A DNA stretch of 64,000 nucleotides from Bacteroidales bacterium UBA5219 (GCA_002412425.1 DHVB01000031.1:1-64000); one strand, 5' to 3'; shown: positions 45,101 to 53,390, numbered from the stretch's first letter. Program-made: numbers and translations. Notes: generated by a model not told the origin, from the sequence alone.

Positions 45101-45617
45101 TAAAGCTAATTTTAAGGTTTTAGGACCAAAATACGGTAAATTGATGAAACAAGTTGCTGCAAAAATTGCAGGAATGTCTCAAAAAGAAATTGCAGAATTT
45201 GAACGCACAAATAAATTTAGTTTTGTTGTTGAAAATCAAGAAGTTAATCTTGACTTAGATGATGTTGAAATTATTTCTGAAGATATTCCAGGTTGGTTGG
45301 TTGCTAACGAAGGAAAAATTACTGTAGCACTCGACATAAATTTAACACAAGAATTAATAGAAGAAGGAATTGCAAGAGAATTTGTAAATAGAATTCAAAA
45401 TTTAAGAAAAGAAAGTGGATTTAATGTGGTTGATAAAATAAATATTTACATTCTTTCAAATCCTAATCTAAACTCTGCTATTACTAAGTTTGATGAATAT
45501 ATTTGTTCACAAACTTTAGCAAATTCTATAAAAATTGTTGATAAAATGGAACAAAAAGATAATATTTCCGTAGAAGTAAATAATTTTGAAACGCAATTGA
45601 GTGTAACTAAGGTTTAA
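42189..45617 (+). CDS. ileS: isoleucyl-tRNA synthetase
   Basis: 1142 residues, the long type 2 form usual in Bacteroidota. Class I signatures: the HIGH motif as PPSANGTPGIHHVM near residue 50 and KMSKS as NKMSKRLGN near 690. The editing domain lies between (AWTTTPWTLPSNTALAVGP and EDGTGIVHIAPTFGADD), followed by WFDSGSMPYAQWH and an anticodon-binding C-terminal part. It charges tRNA-Ile and edits valine. A consensus promoter precedes it, and the DksA-like gene follows after 18 bp, a common Bacteroidota pairing. The frame is intact. Confidence 0.97.
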   Translation: MNKKFAEYEQLDLAAINAEMQELWKKENTFEQSVETRKDNKPFIFFEGPPSANGTPGIHHVMARAIKDVVCRYKTLTGYRVDRKAGWDTHGLPVELSVEQTLGITKEDIGKKISIKEYNNTCRKEVMKYKDLWEKLTEQMGYWVDMDNPYITCDNRYIETVWYLLKDLFDKNLLYKGYTIQPYSPAAGTGLSTHELNQPGCYKDVKDTTVVALFSVIRNEISEKLYKNANPNLYILAWTTTPWTLPSNTALAVGPEIKYVKINTFNPYSGNPISLIVCKDRISAYFKADMQNADFEAYKPGDKNIPWQIIEEYSGKDLVGVSYEQLIDWVKTKSPAFKVIAGDYVTTEDGTGIVHIAPTFGADDARVAKAAGIPALILDDKDGNICPMVDKQGKFFRIEDLHPDFVKNYVNVETYKDFAGRFVKNEYDENANPDISTDVDIAVMLKLQDKAFKIEKYVHNYPHCWRTDKPILYYPLDSWFVKTTELKDRMIELNKTINWKPVSTGEGRFGKWLENLVDWNLSRSRYWGTPLPIWSTEDGSERKCMGSVKELMDEIAISVEKGFMSKDFWKGFVPGDYSKENYKKIDLHRPDVDEIVLVSSKGEKMFREPDLIDVWFDSGSMPYAQWHWPFENKEEFPNLYPADFIAEGVDQTRGWFFTLHAISTMVSDSVAFKNIISNGLVLDKDGNKMSKRLGNAVDPFSAMDEYGADALRWYMITNSQAWDNLKFDISGVDEVRRKFFGTIYNTYNFFALYANIDNFRNLDKEIEFEKRPELDKWILSLLNSLIKDVGNAYENYENTRAGRLIQDFVIDHLSNWYVRLGRKRYWGGEYDEDKISAYQTLYTCLLTVSKLASPIAPFYMDKLYRDLISVNDKEKVSSVHLAYFPEVNEEIIDKELEERMEMAQSISSMILSLRRKANFKVRQPLQKIMMPIISDNFVEQIEKVEQIIKTETNIKEIKFLSDSSDILVKSIKANFKVLGPKYGKLMKQVAAKIAGMSQKEIAEFERTNKFSFVVENQEVNLDLDDVEIISEDIPGWLVANEGKITVALDINLTQELIEEGIAREFVNRIQNLRKESGFNVVDKINIYILSNPNLNSAITKFDEYICSQTLANSIKIVDKMEQKDNISVEVNNFETQLSVTKV

Positions 45618-45635
45618 TGTTTAAAAAATTTGATT

Positions 45636-46022
45636 ATGAGTAAAGAAGAAGAAAAAACCAGATACAGCTATGAAGAGCTAATGGAATTTAAGGAAATTAT
45701 TCTTAAAAAACTTGAAAAAGCAAATCGTGATTACGAATTATATAAAAGCATGTTAAGTCACGAAGACACTAACGATATAATGGACACATCGCCAACTTTC
45801 AAAGTTTTGGAAGAAGCTGCAAATGTATTATCTAAAGAAGAAATTGGCAAAATTGCCCAAAGGCAGTTAAAATTTATTCAACATTTACAAGCAGCTCTTG
45901 CGCGAATTGAAACAGGTACTTACGGTGTTTGTAGAGAAACAGGAAAATTAATCTCAAAAGAAAGACTTAGAGCAGTTCCTCATGCAACACTTAGCATGGA
46001 TGCAAAAATGAATAGAAAATAA
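45636..46022 (+). CDS. TraR/DksA-family protein, zinc-finger cysteines reduced
   Basis: About 128 residues from the ATG at 45636 (a TTG at 45630 is two codons upstream in frame). The coiled-coil hairpin (YEELMEFKEIILKKLEKANR region) and the C-terminal GTYGVCRETGKLISKERLRA motif identify the TraR/DksA family, but only one of the four zinc-ligand cysteines remains, the Bacteroidota version. DksA-type proteins enter the RNA polymerase secondary channel and modulate transcription with ppGpp; in Bacteroidota the gene regularly follows ileS. Probably cotranscribed with ileS. Confidence 0.85.
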   Translation: MSKEEEKTRYSYEELMEFKEIILKKLEKANRDYELYKSMLSHEDTNDIMDTSPTFKVLEEAANVLSKEEIGKIAQRQLKFIQHLQAALARIETGTYGVCRETGKLISKERLRAVPHATLSMDAKMNRK

Positions 46023-46067
46023 AATTATGGTTTTAACAAAAAAATCATAGCTGTTAGCCTTAGTTTT

Positions 46068-47627
46068 TCACTTTTTTCTTCCTCTATAAAGTTTTACTCC
46101 GTCTATTTTGATTAGTCTATCATTTCTGTATGTGTAGGTAGTAAGCAGTGAGCCGTCAGGATTGTATTTTTTCCAATCTTTATTTTTCTTACCCATGCGA
46201 TAAGTACCGTATATTTCGATATTTCCATTAGGATAATACCATTTGTGGATGCCGTCTGGTTCGTTATTTTTAAAATTTCCTACAAATCTTATTTTATTAT
46301 TGTCGATATAATGATATTTCCAAATGCCGGTTTTTTCGTCTAAATTATAATTTCCTCTTTTTTCAATTTCTCCCACATAAATTATCCATTCGTCTTTTCG
46401 TGCATCGTCAAAATACTGACCAGCTAAAATTAAATTTCCTACAGAGTCGTATTCGGCATATTCGCCTTCGCGTTTTCCGTAGATAAAGTTTTCTTTTCTT
46501 TTTGTAGCACCATTTTCGTAAGTCCAAATCCATTCTCTATCTGGTTTACCTTCAGAGTAATAGCCTTCAAGTTCGACATTTCCATTTTTATAATAAAAAA
46601 TCCATTTCCCGTCTTGTTTTCCGTCAACATAATTTCCTTCGCCAAAATAATATGAGTTAAAATCATCATATAATTTCCACAATCCTGTACGTTTACCGTT
46701 ATTATCGAACAAACCTTGACCCAAAAATTCGCCTTCGGAAGTATATTCTTTTGCTATTTTTACATGTCCTTGCTCGTCATATTCTTTATGAATTCCAACG
46801 GGTTTATCTTCTAAAAAAGCACCTTCAAATTTAATTTTTCCATCGGGGTAGTATGCTTTTTTAATTTCAGCTTTTAAAACAATTTCTTCTTCTTGTGCCA
46901 ATTCTGGAACGTACAATTCGCCGTTTACATATCTTTGTTCTGTTAGCATTTTACCATCTATATCATATTCCCTATGGTAGCCGTGTAAAATGTCGTTTAT
47001 ATAGTTGTATTCTATTTTTTTATTTCCGTTAGTATAAAACTCAATCCAAGTTCCTTGCTTACGTTTTTGGGCATCAGTTCTATTTATTTTTTTAGCTTCA
47101 ACCTCATAGCCGTTATAATATTTGAATAGAGTAATTACTGTGCTGTCTTTGTTAAATTCTTTAGCGTCTCCATCTTTTTTATCGGTTTTATATGAAAATA
47201 TATATTGTAATTTTCCATCAGTTGAGTAGTAAAATGAAGTCCCTTCACGCAGACCGTTTAGAAAAAGTTCTTTTGAAAACAGGTAATGATGTTTAACAGA
47301 ATCTTCGTCATAAAAATACTTGTAGTGAAGGGAGTAGCCATTTTTTTTGTCTTTACGATAGTTTATAGAGTTTTCAATAAGTCCATCAGGGTAGTAAAAA
47401 TTCCAAATGCTGTCCAATTCAAAAAACAGTCGATTTCCTTCAGATTTTAGAGTACCGTCTTCGTAATAATTTTTCCAATAACCATCAGGTTTTCCCTCAC
47501 GAATATAACCTTCAGCCGATATATTTCCATTTGGATAAAAATATCTTGTAAACTCATACTCATTGTTTTGGCAAAAAACGCTAAAACCAATAAGCAAAAA
47601 GAATAATATATTTAAAAAAATCTTCAC
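46068..47627 (-). CDS. secreted MORN_2 repeat protein (YwqK-type)
   Basis: 519 residues: a signal peptide (FLNILFFLLIGFSVFCQ) followed by at least a dozen repeats of the form YYPDGKIKFEGAFLEDKPVG, YKNGNVELEGYYSEGKPDRE and YPNGNIEIYGTYRMGKKNKD, the MORN_2 unit (Y.NG....G.....G). These form an elongated beta sheet; exported Bacteroidota versions are common but their ligand is unknown. Automated pipelines label the unit a YwqK antitoxin, which is not supported here. It stands alone, converging with the DksA-like gene. Confidence 0.85.
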   Translation of the reverse strand: MKIFLNILFFLLIGFSVFCQNNEYEFTRYFYPNGNISAEGYIREGKPDGYWKNYYEDGTLKSEGNRLFFELDSIWNFYYPDGLIENSINYRKDKKNGYSLHYKYFYDEDSVKHHYLFSKELFLNGLREGTSFYYSTDGKLQYIFSYKTDKKDGDAKEFNKDSTVITLFKYYNGYEVEAKKINRTDAQKRKQGTWIEFYTNGNKKIEYNYINDILHGYHREYDIDGKMLTEQRYVNGELYVPELAQEEEIVLKAEIKKAYYPDGKIKFEGAFLEDKPVGIHKEYDEQGHVKIAKEYTSEGEFLGQGLFDNNGKRTGLWKLYDDFNSYYFGEGNYVDGKQDGKWIFYYKNGNVELEGYYSEGKPDREWIWTYENGATKRKENFIYGKREGEYAEYDSVGNLILAGQYFDDARKDEWIIYVGEIEKRGNYNLDEKTGIWKYHYIDNNKIRFVGNFKNNEPDGIHKWYYPNGNIEIYGTYRMGKKNKDWKKYNPDGSLLTTYTYRNDRLIKIDGVKLYRGRKK

Positions 47628-47720
47628 GGTGTAAATTTAATTAATTAATATTTATCAGCAATGGAGTTTGTGAAGATTGTGAAGTTGGAATTTTAGACAC
47701 ATATGTAATTTACTTGCTAT

Positions 47721-47735
47721 CAACAAATTTTGTTG
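47721..47735. promoter_or_regulatory. palindrome upstream of the AbiJ-like gene
   Basis: caacaaa.tttgttg (7-bp arms, 1-nt centre) lies in the 217-bp gap between the MORN gene and the AbiJ-like gene, with a -7-like TATATTTG at 47781-47788. It could be an operator, but a palindrome this short in AT-rich DNA may be chance. Confidence 0.3.
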
Positions 47736-47844
47736 GTAAAAAATTTTTGGAAAAGTAGGGGATTGTTGGATTTTGTGTTGTATATTTGTGCGGAAGTGAG
47801 GGGGAAATTTTAAAAACTATGTTTAATTAAAATAAAATTAAAAT

Positions 47845-48693
47845 ATGAGATTTTCAGAAAGAATAGGTAAACGACAGATGAAAGTTGATATACAAATTAA
47901 TTCTATGGATATTGAACTTAAAAATAGTATTTGGAATGTAGTATACGTGTTTTTGATAGAGCCAATGATAAAAGGTACGTTGGCACCAAAAGATAAGAAT
48001 TTTATAAAATATATTTGGTTTTCTTTCTTTAGAGAGCCTGTTGATCAAATACCATTTTTTAATTCTGTAGGTATAGCAAAAGAACTACGAAAGAGATTTT
48101 TTGGTTGGGACTATCTTGAAGTTTATGATTTTATTGATTTCTTAGCATCAAGTGAAAATTTGCCATTTAGTAGCCTTAGGTTTACTCAAGCATGTAACAA
48201 CGTTTTAGAAAGAGAACTTTCAGCCTATCGTTTCGTTAGTGGGCAGCTTGCACCAATAACTAATAAAGTAGAAATTTCAGAGATAGAAAAAGCAATATCA
48301 GATTCTATTGACAACAATTTAAAAGGTGTAAATATTCACTTAACTAATGCTTTAGATAAACTTTCTGATAAAAAGAATCCTGACTATCGAAATTCAATTA
48401 AGGAATCTATTTCTGCAGTTGAATCAATATGTCAACAAATTACAGGTGAATCTAATGCAGAATTAGGAAAAACTATCAAAAAGTTGAAAGATAAATTTCC
48501 TATTCATAGTGCATTGGAGCAAGGATTTATTAAATTATATGGTTGGACAAGTGATGGAGATGGTATAAGACATGCTATGATGGAAGAATCTAATTTAGAT
48601 CAAGAAGATGCACTTTATATGTTGGTGTCTTGCAGTGCATTTATTAATTACTTGATTACAAAAACTAATAAATTTGGAATAGAAATAAAATAA
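47845..48693 (+). CDS. AbiJ-NTD4 / HEPN-like abortive-infection protein
   Basis: 282 residues. The N-terminal ~140 (MRFSERIGKRQMKVDIQINS, then ELKNSIWNVVY, FSFFREPVDQIP and YDFIDFLA) match the AbiJ N-terminal domain 4. The C-terminal half (KKNPDYRNSIKESISAVESI, then LGKTIKKLKDKF, ALEQGFIKLYGWTSDGDGIR, HAMMEESNLDQEDALYMLVS) is the HEPN-like domain of AbiJ proteins, whose DGIRHA segment holds the R and H expected of a HEPN ribonuclease site. AbiJ proteins stop phage growth by arresting the host (family knowledge). A kinase gene follows 28 bp later, so the two may be one unit. Confidence 0.82.
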   Translation: MRFSERIGKRQMKVDIQINSMDIELKNSIWNVVYVFLIEPMIKGTLAPKDKNFIKYIWFSFFREPVDQIPFFNSVGIAKELRKRFFGWDYLEVYDFIDFLASSENLPFSSLRFTQACNNVLERELSAYRFVSGQLAPITNKVEISEIEKAISDSIDNNLKGVNIHLTNALDKLSDKKNPDYRNSIKESISAVESICQQITGESNAELGKTIKKLKDKFPIHSALEQGFIKLYGWTSDGDGIRHAMMEESNLDQEDALYMLVSCSAFINYLITKTNKFGIEIK

Positions 48694-48721
48694 TTGCGAT
48701 AAATAATATGTAGAGATTTAC

Positions 48722-49516
48722 ATGAGAAGAAATGATCAAATAGAATTTTTAAGAAAAAAGAGTTACATCTATTTAAATGAAATAGGACAAGGTGGAACAG
48801 GCAGAACTATTCTTATAAAAGATGAAATAATAGATGAAGTTTTTGTGTGCAAAAAATATTCTCCATACTATCAAGAAAACAAAGATACTTATTTTGAATA
48901 TTTTTTAAATGAAATTAAGCTTTTACACAAGATTTATCATAAAAATATAGTCAGAGTTTTCAATTATTATTTATATCCTGAAAATAAAACAGGATATATT
49001 CTTATGGAGTTCATTAAAGGGAAAAATATTGATGACTATATTTTGGAAAATCCAGATAAGTTGAATGATTTATTTGTTCAGACAATAAATGGTTTCACAC
49101 ACTTGGAAGAGAATAAAATTTTACATCGAGACATTAGACCTAACAATATCTTAGTAACAGATGATGGTATTATTAAAATAATAGACTTTGGATTCGGAAA
49201 AATAATTGATTTTAATGACATAGATAAGAGCATTTCATTAAATTGGTATTACTCAAAACCTGATGAATTTGATAGAAAAATATATGATGTAAAAACAGAA
49301 ATTTATTTTGTAGGTAAGTTGTTTGAAAAAATATTACTAAAGTTTTCAAATATAGATTTTAAATACAAATCGTTAGTTTCAATGATGATTTCAAATTACT
49401 CTGAACGTATTCCAACTTTTTTTAATATTTATAGAGAAATAATAAGTGAAACACAAAATGAGATTAATTTTCCGAAACAGAAAAATCTATTTATAGAGAA
49501 TTTGCAAACAATTTAG
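48722..49516 (+). CDS. serine/threonine protein kinase (catalytic domain), C-terminus frameshifted
   Basis: 264 residues. Eukaryotic-like kinase motifs: glycine loop EIGQGGTGRTILI, the VAIK-position lysine in FVCKKY, the C-helix region, catalytic loop ILHRDIRPNNILV, metal-binding IIDFGFGK and a shortened activation segment ending WYYSKPDEF. The catalytic core is complete. After EINF the frame changes: one missing T in the run at 49468-49471 moves translation to an early TAG at 49516, while the sister frame stays open to 49668. The gene follows the AbiJ-like gene by 28 bp and precedes a type I R-M locus, suggesting a defence signalling role (inference). Confidence 0.8.
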   Translation: MRRNDQIEFLRKKSYIYLNEIGQGGTGRTILIKDEIIDEVFVCKKYSPYYQENKDTYFEYFLNEIKLLHKIYHKNIVRVFNYYLYPENKTGYILMEFIKGKNIDDYILENPDKLNDLFVQTINGFTHLEENKILHRDIRPNNILVTDDGIIKIIDFGFGKIIDFNDIDKSISLNWYYSKPDEFDRKIYDVKTEIYFVGKLFEKILLKFSNIDFKYKSLVSMMISNYSERIPTFFNIYREIISETQNEINFPKQKNLFIENLQTI

Positions 49517-49668
49517 TACGGATAATTTCTAAAAAACACCCTGATACAAAATATAAAAGAGATATTAACAAAATAATTAAGTCATTAGAAGAAATCTATA
49601 AAAATTCAATACTAGAAGAAAATATACAAAACAATAATAAATTAATAAATGTGTTTTTAGATAATTAA
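49468..49668 (+). pseudogene. out-of-frame C-terminal tail of the kinase
   Basis: In the sister frame the sequence reads FSETEKSIYREFANNLVRII, SKKHPDTKYKRDINKIIKSL and EEIYKNSILEENIQNNNKLI before TAA at 49666. It is lysine-rich and helical with codon use like the kinase. Adding one T to the preceding run joins it to the kinase, giving about 315 residues. Confidence 0.6.
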
Positions 49669-49716
49669 TATTTGTATTTTTCTAAAATCTTATTCAAAGT
49701 CGAAATTTTATATTCA

Positions 49717-49839
49717 ATGATTAAATTATTAAAATCAAGTTCTGACGATAGGAAGAAGGTAATTTTAAATAATCTATGGGAAAGATTAGATACAATTGAA
49801 AACTATTATGAAGATATTAATGACATGCAATTTTATTAA
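49717..49839 (+). CDS. small ORF, function unknown
   Basis: 40 codons from ATG to TAA, reading MIKLLKSSSDDRKKVILNNL and WERLDTIENYYEDINDMQFY. It is in the same frame as the kinase tail and may be a decayed or separate small protein. The rest of 49669-49993 holds no other gene; it contains the likely promoter of hsdM. Confidence 0.3.
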   Translation: MIKLLKSSSDDRKKVILNNLWERLDTIENYYEDINDMQFY

Positions 49840-49993
49840 AAAGGAAAAGAATAACTTATTTCAATAAAAATAAAGTTATTCTCCTTTTCCCCCACCCAAA
49901 ACCAATTTAATCTAACATTTTCCTAAATAATTTTGCTTGCATAATTGTATAAAATTGTTAGTTTTGAGATTTATTTTAAATATTAGTAAGAAA

Positions 49994-51532
49994 GTGAGCA
50001 AAAAAGACACTCAAGTAGGAGAACCTTTAGAAAAACAACTTTGGAAAGCTGCAGATAAGTTGAGAAAAAACATTGATGCTGCCGTATATAAGCATGTGGT
50101 ATTGGGATTGATTTTTTTAAAATACATTTCAGATGCCTTTGAAGAATTGTATGCTAAGTTAAAAGAGGAAGAAGCACAAGGAGCCGACCCAGAAGATAAA
50201 GACGAATACAAAGCAGAAAATGTTTTCTTTGTACCTCAGGCAGCACGTTGGCAATTACTGTTATCAAAAGCAAAACAACCCGATATTGGTAAATATGTTG
50301 ATGATGCAATGGATGCCATAGAAAAAGAGAATGCTTCTTTAAAAGGAGTTTTGCCAAAAGTATATGCTCGACAAAATTTAGACCCAACAAGTTTAGGCGA
50401 ATTAATTGATTTGGTAAGCAATATTGCACTTGGTGATGCCAAAGCTCGCAGTGCAGATGTGCTTGGACATGTTTTTGAATATTTTCTTGGTGAGTTTGCA
50501 CTTGCCGAAGGTAAAAAAGGAGGGCAATTCTACACTCCTAAAAGTGTTGTTGAATTATTGGTTGCAATGTTACAACCATATAAAGGACGTGTTTTCGACC
50601 CATGTTGTGGTTCTGGTGGAATGTTTGTACAAAGCGAAAGATTTGTTACCGAGCATCAGGGAAAAGTGAACGACATTTCTATTTATGGGCAAGAAAGTAA
50701 TCAGACCACTTGGCGTTTGTGTAAGATGAATCTTGCCATTAGAGGTATTGATAGTTCACAGGTAAAATGGAATAGCGAAGGCTCATTTTTGAACGATGCA
50801 CATAAAGATTTAAAAGCTGATTATATTATTGCCAATCCACCTTTTAATGTAAGTGATTGGGGAGGCGAATTATTGCGTAAAGATGGACGTTGGCAATATG
50901 GAGTACCGCCTGTTGGTAATGCTAACTATGCTTGGATTCAGCATTTTCTTTATCATTTAGCACCCAATGGGCAAGCCGGATTTGTATTGGCAAAAGGCTC
51001 GCTTACATCGAAAACATCGGGGGAAGGGGGTATTCGTAAAGCATTAATAGAAAATAACCTGATTGACTGCATTGTAAACCTGCCTGCAAAGCTTTTTTTG
51101 AATACGCAAATACCCGCTTCTCTTTGGTTTATGAACCGTAACCGTACAAACGGAAAATTTAGAGACCGCAGCAAGGAAATTTTGTTTATTGATGCACGAA
51201 ACTTAGGTTATTTGATAAACCGCCGAACCAAAGAACTTTCGCAAGAAGATATTCAAAAAATTGCAGAAACTTATCACAATTGGAGAAACCCAGATGGTAA
51301 ATACGAAGATATTGCTGGTTTTTGTGCTTCTACTCCAATTAGCAAAGTGGCTGAATTAGACTATGTACTTACTCCAGGTCGTTACGTTGGATTGCCAGAA
51401 GATGAGGACGACTTTAATTTTAACGAGCGTTTTACTGCCCTGAAAGCTGAATTGGAAGAACAGCTAAAGGAAGAAATACGTTTGAATGAAATCATTTCCA
51501 CTAACCTTTCAAAGATTAAGACAAATGAGTGA
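49994..51532 (+). CDS. hsdM: type I restriction enzyme, M subunit (second system)
   Basis: About 512 residues from the GTG at 49994, which precedes the family-typical start VSKKDTQVGEPLEKQLWKAA; the longer frame from 49937 adds 19 unrelated residues. The N-terminal HsdM domain (HVVLGLIFLKYISDAFEELY) is followed by KKGGQFYTPKSVVELLVAML, SAM motif DPCCGSGGMFV and catalytic ANPPFNVSDWGG. It belongs to the EcoR124-like class that pairs with the large HsdR found at 55262. It overlaps hsdS by 8 bp. Confidence 0.94.
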   Translation: MSKKDTQVGEPLEKQLWKAADKLRKNIDAAVYKHVVLGLIFLKYISDAFEELYAKLKEEEAQGADPEDKDEYKAENVFFVPQAARWQLLLSKAKQPDIGKYVDDAMDAIEKENASLKGVLPKVYARQNLDPTSLGELIDLVSNIALGDAKARSADVLGHVFEYFLGEFALAEGKKGGQFYTPKSVVELLVAMLQPYKGRVFDPCCGSGGMFVQSERFVTEHQGKVNDISIYGQESNQTTWRLCKMNLAIRGIDSSQVKWNSEGSFLNDAHKDLKADYIIANPPFNVSDWGGELLRKDGRWQYGVPPVGNANYAWIQHFLYHLAPNGQAGFVLAKGSLTSKTSGEGGIRKALIENNLIDCIVNLPAKLFLNTQIPASLWFMNRNRTNGKFRDRSKEILFIDARNLGYLINRRTKELSQEDIQKIAETYHNWRNPDGKYEDIAGFCASTPISKVAELDYVLTPGRYVGLPEDEDDFNFNERFTALKAELEEQLKEEIRLNEIISTNLSKIKTNE

Positions 51533-52679
51533 GTGGAAAGAATATATACTTGAAGATGTAATCGAAAAATTTATAGATTACAGGGGGAAAACTCCAAGAA
51601 AGACAAGTTTTGGAATTCCTTTAATGACTGCAAAAATCATAAAAGGAGGTCGGTTATTAGAACCAACGGAATATATTGCTAAAGAAGACTATTTTGATTG
51701 GATGACAAGAGGTTTCCCTGAAATTAATGACGTTTTATTAACTACAGAAGCTCCATTAGGTGAAGTTGCATTAGTGAAAGATAAAAATGTGGCTTTAGGT
51801 CAAAGAATAATTACCCTTCAAACAAGAAAAGACTTATGTGATAGTGTTTTCCTAAAGTACTATTTGCAAAGTTTTGAAGGACAGGCAACATTACAATCAA
51901 GAGCATCTGGTAGTACTGTTGAAGGTATTAAATCTGCAGAATTAAAAAAAATCGAAATTTCACTTCCACCATTAACCGAACAAAAAAATATAGCCTTAAT
52001 TCTATTTAATCTCGATAATAAAATTGACTTATTGCACCGCCAAAACGCCACCCTCGAAAAAATGGCGGAAACGCTGTTTAGGCAGTGGTTTGTGGAAGAA
52101 GCGAAGGAGGATTGGGAAACAATGCCTTTGAGCCAAATGGCTAATTTTTTAAATGGTTTAGCCTGTCAAAAGTTCCCGCCAAAAAATGAAATAGATAAGC
52201 TGCCTGTTTTAAAAATAAAAGAGTTAAGCAGTGGCATAACTGAAAATTCAGATTGGGCAAGCACAGATATAAAACCTGAATATTTTGTAAGAAATGGAGA
52301 TGTTATTTTCGCTTGGTCTGCTTCTTTAATGGTTAAAATTTGGGATGGTCAGGATTGTATTCTCAATCAGCATTTGTTTAAAGTAACATCTAAAGATTAT
52401 CCAAAGTGGTTTTACTATTTGTGGTGCAAGCACCACTTAGCAGAATTTATTTCAATTGCTGCAAGTCACGCAACCACAATGGGACATATTAAACGTGGTG
52501 ATTTGGATGAAGCATTAGTTCTCATTCCTAATGAAGAGGATTTGAGTGCAATGACCCAAAAAGTTGACCCAATAATTGAAAAAGTAATTACAAATCAAAC
52601 CCAAATCCTAACCCTCACGGCTTTGCGAGATACTTTATTGCCTAAGTTGATGAGTGGGGAGGTGAGGGTGGAAAAATAA
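51525..52679 (+). CDS. hsdS: type I restriction enzyme, S subunit (second system)
   Basis: About 384 residues from the ATG at 51525 inside the end of hsdM; a frame from 51486 adds 13 residues. Two TRDs: the first (about 1-150) with VIEKFIDYRGKTPRKTS, GFPEINDVLLTTEAPLGEVA and SLPPLTEQKNIALIL; the second (about 205-345) with LNGLACQKFPPKNEIDKLPV and VIFAWSASLMVKIWDG. Conserved helices NKIDLLHRQNATLEKMAETL and TQILTLTALRDTLLPKLMSG separate and close them. Recognition sequence cannot be predicted. The next gene is a RAYT transposase 22 bp away. Confidence 0.92.
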   Translation: MSEWKEYILEDVIEKFIDYRGKTPRKTSFGIPLMTAKIIKGGRLLEPTEYIAKEDYFDWMTRGFPEINDVLLTTEAPLGEVALVKDKNVALGQRIITLQTRKDLCDSVFLKYYLQSFEGQATLQSRASGSTVEGIKSAELKKIEISLPPLTEQKNIALILFNLDNKIDLLHRQNATLEKMAETLFRQWFVEEAKEDWETMPLSQMANFLNGLACQKFPPKNEIDKLPVLKIKELSSGITENSDWASTDIKPEYFVRNGDVIFAWSASLMVKIWDGQDCILNQHLFKVTSKDYPKWFYYLWCKHHLAEFISIAASHATTMGHIKRGDLDEALVLIPNEEDLSAMTQKVDPIIEKVITNQTQILTLTALRDTLLPKLMSGEVRVEK

Positions 52680-52701
52680 TTTATGATAAAGAAAAATTGA
52701 C

Positions 52702-53346
52702 ATGGCAGAAAAATTTCAGAATAAATACAGAATGCAATCAAATCGTATGCCTCAGTGGGATTATTCGGGTAATGGTGTTTATTTTATTACCATAGTAACG
52801 CAAAATAGGGTTTGTAATTTGGGACATATCAATAATGGTAAAATGATATTTTCAGAATTTGGAAAAATTATTAATGATGAATGGTTAAAATCGTTTGAAA
52901 TCCGAAATGAATTATTTTTAGATGAATATATTATAATGCCCAATCATTTACATGCAATTGTGGTGTTGGATAATACACAAACAACCAATAATGGTTCGCA
53001 CGACCGTAATGTAGGTTTGCACGGCCGTGTAAACCTACATTATCCAAATTATCCATTTCAACAGCCCGTTGAACAACCAAAATTTATTCGTAAACCCAAA
53101 TCAATTTCATCGTTTATTGCGGGTTTCAAATCGGTAATTAATACAAAAATTGATGATTACATTGATGAACACAATTTAAACATTCCAAAATACAATCGAA
53201 AAAATCATTTTTTCCAATCAAATTATTACGACCACATTATTCGAAATGAATCTGAATATCATCGAATAAAAGAATATATTATCAACAATCCTATAAAATG
53301 GGAAAATAATAAATTAAATTCAACCAATAAAACAACAAAATCATGA
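52702..53346 (+). CDS. REP-associated tyrosine transposase (RAYT, Y1_Tnp)
   Basis: 214 residues. Y1 HUH transposase features: GVYFITIVTQNRVCNLGHI near the start, the HUH-type metal motif IIMPNHLHAIVVLD, and the C-terminal region SISSFIAGFKSVINTKIDDY with the catalytic tyrosine of NYYDHIIRNESEYHRIKEYI. RAYTs are domesticated IS200/IS605-like single-strand nucleases that act on REP palindromes. The gene lies inside the second R-M locus, between hsdS and rloA. Its variable middle linker is encoded by a 32-bp palindrome. Its stop overlaps a short hsdR-like start (ATGA). Confidence 0.9.
   Translation: MAEKFQNKYRMQSNRMPQWDYSGNGVYFITIVTQNRVCNLGHINNGKMIFSEFGKIINDEWLKSFEIRNELFLDEYIIMPNHLHAIVVLDNTQTTNNGSHDRNVGLHGRVNLHYPNYPFQQPVEQPKFIRKPKSISSFIAGFKSVINTKIDDYIDEHNLNIPKYNRKNHFFQSNYYDHIIRNESEYHRIKEYIINNPIKWENNKLNSTNKTTKS
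53009..53040. repeat. 32-bp near-perfect palindrome inside the RAYT gene (REP-like)
   Basis: Arms atgtaggttt and aaacctacat enclose gcacggccgtgt; the whole differs from its reverse complement only at the single g/t pair beside the core. A related word (gcacgaccgt) sits just 5' at 52998-53007. It encodes the linker between the HUH motif and the C-terminal helices. Confidence 0.85.
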
Positions 53347-53390
53347 TACATATCACAGAAAATACCATCGAATCCAAAATATTGTCCTAA
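53343..53390 (+). pseudogene. possible 5' remnant of an hsdR gene
   Basis: Sixteen codons, MIHITENTIESKILS then TAA, overlap the RAYT stop by four bases. MIHITENTIE resembles the conserved first residues of the large Bacteroidota HsdR proteins, whose next part (FAISLFKELGYDYIYAP) occurs in this window only at 55262. It suggests that rloA/rloB were inserted at the hsdR start. The rest of 53391-53533 holds only AT-rich spacer and a TAAATTTG -7-like element at 53501-53508. Confidence 0.35.

Noticed and set aside
46068..47627. YwqK-type toxin-antitoxin antitoxin
   Set aside because: The protein is exported, has only MORN_2 repeats and no toxin gene next to it; the antitoxin label is a naming artefact of the repeat family.
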